Origin: a virus
Virus record (IMG/VR): IMGVR_UViG_3300005731_000180
Location: 1 to 64,000 of that record
DNA length: 64,000 bases
Strand: one strand, 5' to 3'
Part shown: positions 57,973 through 64,000 of the stretch, in pieces
Numbering within the stretch: position 1 is the stretch's first letter
How the letters are laid out: every line of letters begins with the position of its first letter
Program-made: the position numbers and the translations under genes
Notes under the pieces: model-generated
Told to the model about the DNA's origin: nothing
The model's input: the letters and a program-made list of their open reading frames with translations, nothing else
Database searches by the model: none

Positions 57973-58437
57973 TTATGCTTTGTAAACAACTTTAACTAAA
58001 AGTGTTGGCGACTCAGAAGCAAGGTTAAGTCCTGTTCCTGCAATATCAATTGCAACATTTCCACCTGCTGTAAGCCAATCTGACCCTACTTTTGCTACAG
58101 TTAGAGAAGTAGCTAATGCTGTCTGCTCAGTAACTTGTACCTCAAGTACCTTTTCAAGTGCACCTTCAGCAAGCTTTGATCCGTCAATGATGATTCCAAA
58201 TTGAGAGTCACCTGTTGAGTTATCTACTGCTGTAGTGAAACTTCCTGATAAGTCTTCGATAGCATCTGCTTCTGAAACTTTACCTTCTGTTCTTAGTTTA
58301 AGAGCTGATGGAATGTCTGAAGAGTGTACCTTGTCGGCTGGTGTTGCGTTAGCCGTGATTGTACATTCAACAATAAGCTCTCTAGTTCTGTCTAGAGCGT
58401 CAGCTACTAGATTGTCTGCTGTGTTTGCTATTGCCAT
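57973..58437 (-). CDS. Head decoration-like structural protein
   Basis: 154 residues; CAGGAGATTAAAA upstream. Starts AIANTADNLVADALDRTREL, Ala/Thr-rich beta pattern, ending ESPTLLVKVVYKA. Co-transcribed with the capsid gene behind late-motif copy E. Head decoration or minor capsid protein by position; family not recognised. Confidence 0.55.
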   Translation of the reverse strand: MAIANTADNLVADALDRTRELIVECTITANATPADKVHSSDIPSALKLRTEGKVSEADAIEDLSGSFTTAVDNSTGDSQFGIIIDGSKLAEGALEKVLEVQVTEQTALATSLTVAKVGSDWLTAGGNVAIDIAGTGLNLASESPTLLVKVVYKA

Positions 58438-58574
58438 TTTTAATCTCCTGTAAAAATGATGTAGTTAATAATAAAAAATCACGGTGTCACTTTCTTTCTC
58501 TTAGTAAGGTATTCTTAAAGTCCTGTTAAGGATATTCGAGAAGCCAGCTAAAATAATCAATCGCTAACCATATA

Positions 58575-58604
58575 AAGAGGTTAAGCTTTTACCCTTAACC
58601 CCTT
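58575..58604 (-). other. Hairpin in the capsid-operon leader
   Basis: GGTTAAG (58579-58585) / CTTAACC (58594-58600) with an 8-nt loop, extended by AAG/CTT past a mismatch. It lies in the 190-nt stretch between late-motif copy E and the decoration gene. Read leftward it is followed by TCTTTATATGG, a weak T-run, so a leader or stability structure is likelier than a terminator. The rest of this gap holds nothing else I can identify. Confidence 0.45.
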
Positions 58605-58627
58605 GATTTTCTCACCTAATTCAAAAG

Positions 58628-58659
58628 TAGTTGTTAAAACTTTGTAACTACTTGTTATT
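58628..58659 (-). promoter_or_regulatory. Putative late promoter, copy E
   Basis: Minus-strand AAT-AA-CAA-GTAG-TTAC-AAAGT-TTTAACAACTA. Fits the whole pattern. It lies just past the scaffold stop and leads into the decoration and capsid genes through a 190-nt leader. Confidence 0.82.
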
Positions 58660-58662
58660 ACA

Positions 58663-59781
58663 TTATGCGTTGTACTGTTCTTGTAATTTCTTGAAGAAAT
58701 CTGCCGAACTTACTGATCTTTCTTTCTCTTTAGGCTGTGAAGAAGATTGCTTCGATTTAGAGCTATCTTTGTTCAGACTACTCACGTTTACTGGTGGAGT
58801 GATCTTCTTTTTCTGAGCCTCTTTCTTGGCCTTACGAGAAATGCTGTACTTTTCCAAGAAATCTTCAGGTGCTTCTTTGATGAATGATCCAATCTCTTCA
58901 AAATATTCCTGCTCCACAAGTGGAAGAACATCTGCGATTGTTACATCTGGAAATAGTGGTTCACCTGTAATTTCGTCTACTTGACTTTCTGCCCAATCAA
59001 GAGCGTCTGCTGCACGAGAGATGAACTTAGGATTCTTTGGAATAGTTACGTTACTCATTTTCCAAGCATTATCAATCTCTTCCTGAAGCTGTGCCATTTG
59101 TTGCTCTTGCATCCTAGCTTGCTCAATAGCAGTTTTCTCGTCTTCGATTTTCTTAAGCTTTTCACGATACTCTTCCAATTCCTTTTGGATTTTCTCTCTT
59201 TCTCTCTGTTCAGGTGTCTTCTGCTCGTCTTCGATTTTCTTCATAATGTGACCAGCAGCGATATCATCAACATTTACTCCAAGTTCAGCTAATGCACTAA
59301 TAGGATCGTTAATTAGTTCCTCTAAAGCCTTTTGATAAGTTTGTTGAAGTTCTTTAGCCTCTTTGGCTTTCTCTGTAAATGCCATAGACTTTTGAAGTTC
59401 TCTTTTGATAGCTTCTTCATCCGAAAGGTCAATCTCTCTTTCAACAGTCTTACCATTTACTTTAAGCTCAAACTTTCGCACCATGCTTTTCAGTTCTTCA
59501 GTTGAAGCTCCTGCGGCTGCTGCTGCTTCTAGTTCATCTTGAAGTTCTTCTTCTGTTTCTGCTTCCGAATTAGCGACGTGTTCAGAGTCATCTTCTGAAC
59601 CATCTTCTTCTTCTCCAGAAAGCTCTGCTTCTGCATCTTCTTCCGAACCATCTTCTGTTGAATCTAATTCCGAGTCTGTTTCTAATTCTGCTCCTGAATC
59701 ATCTGCTGAAGCTTCTGGTGCTGAACCACCTTCTCCTTCAAATTCTTCCATGAGCATGTGTTGGTACCTGTCTTTAAACAT
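58663..59781 (-). CDS. Scaffolding protein
   Basis: 372 residues; ATG 59781 is chosen because AAAGGAGAACGAAG precedes it. Highly acidic N-terminal half (Glu/Asp/Ser-rich runs), long coiled coil (about 180-245), basic Lys/Ser-rich stretch near the C-terminus (KKEAQKKKITPPVNV) and SSADFFKKLQEQYNA at the end. Acidic, helical and placed between portal and capsid: a typical internal scaffold, with a basic C-terminal tail suited to binding the coat protein. Confidence 0.75.
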   Translation of the reverse strand: MFKDRYQHMLMEEFEGEGGSAPEASADDSGAELETDSELDSTEDGSEEDAEAELSGEEEDGSEDDSEHVANSEAETEEELQDELEAAAAAGASTEELKSMVRKFELKVNGKTVEREIDLSDEEAIKRELQKSMAFTEKAKEAKELQQTYQKALEELINDPISALAELGVNVDDIAAGHIMKKIEDEQKTPEQREREKIQKELEEYREKLKKIEDEKTAIEQARMQEQQMAQLQEEIDNAWKMSNVTIPKNPKFISRAADALDWAESQVDEITGEPLFPDVTIADVLPLVEQEYFEEIGSFIKEAPEDFLEKYSISRKAKKEAQKKKITPPVNVSSLNKDSSKSKQSSSQPKEKERSVSSADFFKKLQEQYNA

Positions 59782-59865
59782 CTTCGTTCTCCTTTTGTCG
59801 TCTGTTACGATAGACAATAAGTGGCCAATCCATACGGGTATGACCTGAGTTATTATAAATTACCG

Positions 59866-61953
59866 CTATCCTTGCGGTGTTAAAGGTTGTCCTGTTGCTG
59901 GATCAACTGGAGGAGTAGGCATACTTACTCCTGCTGCTGCTGCGTTTTGTACTGCTTGCGGATTGTATCCCATCTCTGCTTGTTGTGCTACTTCTGATGC
60001 TGGTAAAGGCCCACCTGGTGCTGGAGGTGGAGGAGTAGACGGAACAGGAGGTTGTTTCGCAAGTGTTTTACTATCTAAATATTTCTGTGCTTCTGTAGCT
60101 TGTAAGTCTTTGTGTTCTTGGATGTGAGCTAGAACCCTTGTAACGAGTTCATTATCAAATCTCAAAGAAGAATCAGACAATACAGAAATGTGTTCTGCAA
60201 TGTGCATATCGTGATCGTCGATAGCAATAGCAATAACGTCATCCCCTGCTACTAGTGCTTCGTTTTCTGATTTAATTAACTGCATCTTTTTAGTAGGTGC
60301 TTCTGTCATAGTTTCTAAATTCCCTGAGTTCAGTACTGAGAAGTATTGTTCAGGAGTTGTAATAAGTCCCATCTGAATTAAGTTCTGAGCCATTTCAGAA
60401 CGTCCAGCAGTTGTATTTGATAGTGGGTTTCCAACATCAACGATAACTCTCTGAACTCTATCTAAACTGTCTCTACTAAATTCACGTACTCTAGCTGCGT
60501 TAGATTTACCAACAATCTCAGCAATTCTAGGAGCTTCTGCATAGTCTTGTAAGATTTCCACAATTGCCGAACCTACGTCTTCCATAAGCTGAACGTACTC
60601 TTGTTGGAAACCTGAAATATATTGTAAAGCTTGTGATTGGATTAGTGCAAGTGCATTACCTGAACGTAAGTTCTGCTCAGGATTACCTCTTGTTACTGCG
60701 TTAATCCCTGAAATAGTTTCCATTGCTTTTTCTACAATTCCAAGATAATTAAATGCTTCTGCTGGAGATCGTGTAAGGTTAAGTGCTTCAGGTCTTCCTC
60801 CTGTTGGCCCTTCCATTGGTGTGTAATCAATGAAATTAAGTCCACCAGCTATCTCTGAGACTTTTATATTACTTCCATCTGGTACAAGTACGTTTTGAAC
60901 TCCAAAAGCTGTTAGATTCGTCAATACAGTACTGTACATCGAGTTTGCAGCTTGTTGTAGAGGCATTAAATCCCATAATGGAGTATATCCTCTAGATGTT
61001 CCAATATAGTTAGATGGTGCAATACGGAAAACAGGTAATCTTCTATATGGCATAGGCCCATCTTCTAGGAAGATTTCGTCGTTGATATAAAGTAGATATC
61101 TTCCATTTGGAGTTGATTCTGTTCTTTTGTGGAATAATTCGTAAACCGCAATATCGTCTGTTTCGTCAATTTTTGATAGTGAGATTTTTCCTCTCTTCTC
61201 AGACTTATCTCTAGTTTCCACTTCAAGAATCTTGTCCGCAAGTTCAGGATATTTTGATGCGAGGTTGTGACGGTTTACAAAAGTTCGGATTACAACCCAC
61301 TCTTGGTCATCCCAACAGTCTTTACCGAAATCAAACATAACATTGAGAGGGTCTAGAGATTTGAACTCCAAATCCCCCTCATAAACAGGTATTCTTTCTA
61401 ACTTGTTACCTATTTTGTCGATTAAATTACCTTCTTCGTCTTTTAGTTCGTTTCCATCATCGTCGTAAAATGGCTCAGGCTCAACAAAATCATAAGCTTT
61501 ACCTTTTGTTGCGTTCCATTCTACCTTTAGGTATCCTGAAGCTAATACGATACCTTTTTCTGCTGTATCTTTTAACTTCTTCTCAACCTTCTTCTGACGC
61601 ATATAGTATTCTAATAAGTCGTTTGCCAAATCCACCTGTACTTGCGACTTGTGGTCTGTGTTTACCGCTTTAGCCTGAAAAGCTGGCCTATTAGAAGTTA
61701 CCATTGTAAGAATATGTCTAGCAATGTTGTGATAGTGGTTTACTGCAATATTAACTAGTTCTCCAGATTCCCCACCGTATGAGATTCCATGATCTTCTTT
61801 GTAGTAAATTCCATGGTAATAGTCCCATGAACGCTTCACTTTCTCTAAATAAGCATCACTAACCATACCTTTGAACCATTCATTACCTTTGGCTTGTAGA
61901 TATTCGATGGCTTCTTTAGCTTCATCATTGGCAAAATATACGTCATTACTCAT
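59866..61953 (-). CDS. Portal protein
   Basis: 695 residues; AAGGAAATAAG upstream. VNIAVNHYHNIARHILTMVT then SNRPAFQAKAVN, a KGIVLASGYLKVEWN segment, WDLMPLQQAANSMYSTVLTN and a Gln/Ala stem end (QSQALQYISGFQQEYVQLME) are characteristic of large podovirus portals (P22-like class). The C-terminus is Pro-rich (PPVPSTPPPPAPGGP). Directly behind the large terminase and late-motif copy B. Confidence 0.85.
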   Translation of the reverse strand: MSNDVYFANDEAKEAIEYLQAKGNEWFKGMVSDAYLEKVKRSWDYYHGIYYKEDHGISYGGESGELVNIAVNHYHNIARHILTMVTSNRPAFQAKAVNTDHKSQVQVDLANDLLEYYMRQKKVEKKLKDTAEKGIVLASGYLKVEWNATKGKAYDFVEPEPFYDDDGNELKDEEGNLIDKIGNKLERIPVYEGDLEFKSLDPLNVMFDFGKDCWDDQEWVVIRTFVNRHNLASKYPELADKILEVETRDKSEKRGKISLSKIDETDDIAVYELFHKRTESTPNGRYLLYINDEIFLEDGPMPYRRLPVFRIAPSNYIGTSRGYTPLWDLMPLQQAANSMYSTVLTNLTAFGVQNVLVPDGSNIKVSEIAGGLNFIDYTPMEGPTGGRPEALNLTRSPAEAFNYLGIVEKAMETISGINAVTRGNPEQNLRSGNALALIQSQALQYISGFQQEYVQLMEDVGSAIVEILQDYAEAPRIAEIVGKSNAARVREFSRDSLDRVQRVIVDVGNPLSNTTAGRSEMAQNLIQMGLITTPEQYFSVLNSGNLETMTEAPTKKMQLIKSENEALVAGDDVIAIAIDDHDMHIAEHISVLSDSSLRFDNELVTRVLAHIQEHKDLQATEAQKYLDSKTLAKQPPVPSTPPPPAPGGPLPASEVAQQAEMGYNPQAVQNAAAAGVSMPTPPVDPATGQPLTPQG

Positions 61954-61984
61954 ATCTTATTTCCTTATATTATGTGCTTAAGTA

Positions 61985-62016
61985 TAGTTGTTAATTTAGT
62001 ATAAGTTATTGAGATT
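61985..62016 (-). promoter_or_regulatory. Putative late promoter, copy B
   Basis: Minus-strand AAT-CT-CAA-TAAC-TTAT-ACTAA-ATTAACAACTA. One base deviates (A for the first T of the last block). It overlaps the last two bases of the terminase gene and lies 32 bp before the portal ATG. Confidence 0.8.
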
Positions 62017-63532
62017 ATTTCCTTCTTGTTGGAAATCCCATACGTCTAGCTAACTTGCTCCTGTCAGTCTCGAAAGCTCCATCAGGGTAAATCACTCGAT
62101 CACCAACTGGCATACCGTAACCAGGTGGGAATGGATTGTGATGTTCATTTATATTTCTTACCAAGTAGACCAAAGCATCAACTAAATCGCCGTGATGCGT
62201 CTTGTATCCGTTTGGGTTTCCTTTTTTGACTTTTGTTTTGGCAAATTCATTCTTAATTTTACCGTCTCTAGCTGTTTTCCATTTAGTAGTTTCTAGTTGG
62301 AAAATAAGCTGCTTACATTTAGGATTAATCTTGATGGAACCTTCACGTAACATTCTACAAATCTTATCAACTACCGATTGTTTATCATGCTTTTTTGTGG
62401 CTTTAAAATTAAGTCCATACTCAGTATTAAGGTCGTTAATTAAAATCTTGTTGTTGTTATCCATTATCCTTCTGTAAGGTTCTATCTTCTGTCCAAAACT
62501 ATTAGTCCAATTTAACTTCTCTTTTCTTTTGATAGTATCAGAAATTTCCTTAGTGGTGATACTTTCACTTTCATGCTCCCCACCAAGCGTAGCTTCATCC
62601 TCTATAACAAGTTCTTTTCTGTGATAATCCCAATAAGCAAATAACATACCAGTTAAATCGGTAGCAGCAGGGTCTCCTGATGTATATGCATCAAAAAAGT
62701 CGGGTCTTTTGTAGTCCTCTGTTACCACGTCATTCTTAACGTCATCATTAAACGTATGGATTACCATGTCACTTCTATCTACAGCAAACTCGCACAAATA
62801 CTCACACTTAAACTTAGGGCCAGAGAAATCTCCATATCTTTTACGTAATCTTTTCTCAAGCTTCGGACTCCAAAATGGCGACTCGAATACCGTAAATTTA
62901 ATTAGCGTTCCTTCCTGCATTTTTGGAATAATGTATTCTGTGTGGAATAAGTGAGCAGGGTCTTTGTAGTTCGGTGTTGATGCTAGTACGATATCACCAT
63001 CAGTGGTATCTGTTGTAGGAGAGAGAACTGAGTTAACAACATAGTCTAACTCGTCTACGAATCCAGCTTCATCAACAATACATAAGTGAGCATACCCACC
63101 TCTAAGTGCATCTGCGTTCTGATTATTTACTGCTGCAATTTGAATTTCTGATCCATTTGGAAATACTAGCTTACCTTCTGCTTGTTTCCATTCTGGTCGC
63201 AAGTTTTCAGGCATAGTTTCCTGAATAATTGGAATATTTTTTGTAATAATTTCGGCAACCTGTTTCTTTGTTGGACAGGCATACTTTACAACTGCTCTAG
63301 GTGTTCTTAGACAAACTTCATAGGCCCAACATGTCAATACGAAAGACTTACCAAAACGTCTTGAACAGAGAATTGTAGCAATATCACCTTCTCCCTTCTT
63401 GACTAGCTCAATAAGTGTCTCTTTAACTTTATGTTGATTACCTTTTAAGAGAAACCTTAAATCCCCTTTTTCCCAGAACTTCTTTATCAGTTGTTCTTCT
63501 GTGAATTTAGGTTGAAGTTTTCTAGTTGTCAT
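62015..63532 (-). CDS. Terminase large subunit
   Basis: 505 residues; AAGGAAAATAA upstream, ATGA overlap with the previous gene. ATPase: Walker A CSRRFGKS at 56-63, Walker B LCIVDEAGF (153-157), coupling motif LASTPNYKDP. Nuclease: TSGDPAATDLTGM (Asp287 region) and the C-terminal HHGDLVDALVYLV. Packages phage DNA through the portal. Confidence 0.93.
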   Translation of the reverse strand: MTTRKLQPKFTEEQLIKKFWEKGDLRFLLKGNQHKVKETLIELVKKGEGDIATILCSRRFGKSFVLTCWAYEVCLRTPRAVVKYACPTKKQVAEIITKNIPIIQETMPENLRPEWKQAEGKLVFPNGSEIQIAAVNNQNADALRGGYAHLCIVDEAGFVDELDYVVNSVLSPTTDTTDGDIVLASTPNYKDPAHLFHTEYIIPKMQEGTLIKFTVFESPFWSPKLEKRLRKRYGDFSGPKFKCEYLCEFAVDRSDMVIHTFNDDVKNDVVTEDYKRPDFFDAYTSGDPAATDLTGMLFAYWDYHRKELVIEDEATLGGEHESESITTKEISDTIKRKEKLNWTNSFGQKIEPYRRIMDNNNKILINDLNTEYGLNFKATKKHDKQSVVDKICRMLREGSIKINPKCKQLIFQLETTKWKTARDGKIKNEFAKTKVKKGNPNGYKTHHGDLVDALVYLVRNINEHHNPFPPGYGMPVGDRVIYPDGAFETDRSKLARRMGFPTRRK

Positions 63533-63903
63533 TTATTTTCCTTACCACCTTGAAGTAGTTTCCATTGCTTTAGTAACTCATCTTCAGATAGTTCCTTACC
63601 TTTAGCTTGCTTCTTAGACCTCTTAATAGTTCCACCTCGAATGTCCATTAAAGCTTTGGTAAGTATCTTGTAAACGTCAGCTTCTTCTTTGGTAAACGTA
63701 CACTGCTCTGATATTTCTCGTAACCTTTCCAATTGTTGCATGGCAATAACCTCTGCATCTGGAATGTCTTCAATATCCGACTCTTCGATACCAAAATCAT
63801 CTAACGTAACTTTAAGCTTCATGTTGCGTTTTTTGAGTTCTCGAACCTCTTCATTGAGATTGGCCAACTCTGCCAACAGTTCAGCTTCTTTAATTTGATC
63901 CAT
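63529..63903 (-). CDS. Small-terminase candidate (coiled coil)
   Basis: 124 residues, start overlapping the previous stop and end overlapping the large terminase start by four bases. N-terminal coiled coil (IKEAELLAELANLNEEVREL), then a helical part and a basic end. No clear HTH. Position directly before terL suggests the small terminase subunit or a packaging partner. Confidence 0.5.
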   Translation of the reverse strand: MDQIKEAELLAELANLNEEVRELKKRNMKLKVTLDDFGIEESDIEDIPDAEVIAMQQLERLREISEQCTFTKEEADVYKILTKALMDIRGGTIKRSKKQAKGKELSEDELLKQWKLLQGGKENK

Positions 63904-64000
63904 TATTCTTCCTCTTCGTGAAGTTCTTTGATAAGTTGATGTACTTCTTCTAGGGTTCTAGCAAACGTAACAATTCCTTTGTCGTTTGATCTAACTAACC
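63903..64000 (-). CDS. 3' end of an unknown gene (partial)
   Basis: Read leftward from the window edge, 31 codons including SNDKGIVTFARTLEEVHQLI and an acidic end KELHEEEE, stopping at 63903 with TAATG overlap to the next gene. The overlap supports a real coding end. The gene continues beyond the window. Confidence 0.55.
   Translation of the reverse strand, partial: LVRSNDKGIVTFARTLEEVHQLIKELHEEEE

Noticed and set aside
1-64000. Temperate prophage or plasmid
   Set aside because: No integrase, recombinase, partition or CI-like repressor gene was recognised; the gene set is that of a lytic phage.
1-64000. tRNA genes and single-subunit RNA polymerase
   Set aside because: No cloverleaf-like sequence stood out on reading and no protein with T7- or N4-type RNA polymerase motifs is among the genes; tRNAscan-SE and profile searches would be decisive.

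Overview
This 64 kb window reads as most of the genome of a lytic, short-tailed (podovirus-like) dsDNA phage with A/T-leaning composition. The host is probably Gram-negative: the phage encodes a Sec-exported beta-barrel-like outer-membrane protein, its left-arm promoters are near-perfect sigma-70 consensus sites (TTGACA, 17-18 bp, TATAAT), and one small protein resembles the DNA-binding domain of polyhydroxyalkanoate regulators of Proteobacteria and relatives. I cannot name the host. No integrase, excisionase or CI-like repressor was seen, and no tRNA gene was recognised. Both window ends cut through genes, so the genome continues beyond the window.

Layout. Positions 1-34535 are a dense rightward early/middle arm of small overlapping genes. 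In order it holds: a recombination group (PD-(D/E)XK nuclease, ERF annealase); a DnaB-type helicase; a block of small membrane proteins including a SemiSWEET-like one; a circularly permuted C5-cytosine methyltransferase; RNase H and an archaeo-eukaryotic-type primase; a family A DNA polymerase followed by an endonuclease VII/HNH gene; a 3-TM holin-like gene; a metallophosphoesterase; a ClpP-like protease; twin zinc/HTH proteins; an RNA-repair cassette (HD-Pnk, a truncated RlaP-like remnant, an inserted HNH endonuclease, an Rnl1-type RNA ligase); nucleotide metabolism (dCMP deaminase, dUTPase); another HNH nuclease; and a membrane-anchored trypsin-like protease. Nine sigma-70-like promoters and two GAGCCGA-stem terminators punctuate this arm.

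Positions 34528-64000 are a leftward late arm. Read in transcription order from the right: small-terminase candidate, large terminase, portal, scaffold, a decoration-like protein, major capsid, tail fibre (interrupted by one base in an A-run), a second large fibre/appendage protein, T7 gp11/gp12-like tail proteins, and a series of Gln/Ala-rich or coiled-coil internal virion (ejection) proteins with a GNAT-like protein and a lytic transglycosylase. A rightward GIY-YIG endonuclease with its own promoter sits antisense in this arm.

The strongest non-gene signal is a 32-nt bipartite motif, AAT-N2-CAA-N4-TTAY-N5-TTTAACAACTA, found six times, always on the minus strand, and cutting the late arm into portal/scaffold, capsid, fibre, tail and two ejection units. 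I interpret it as the phage late promoter. No single-subunit RNA polymerase was recognised in the window, so what reads it is open. The two arms converge and overlap by 8 bp with no visible terminator.
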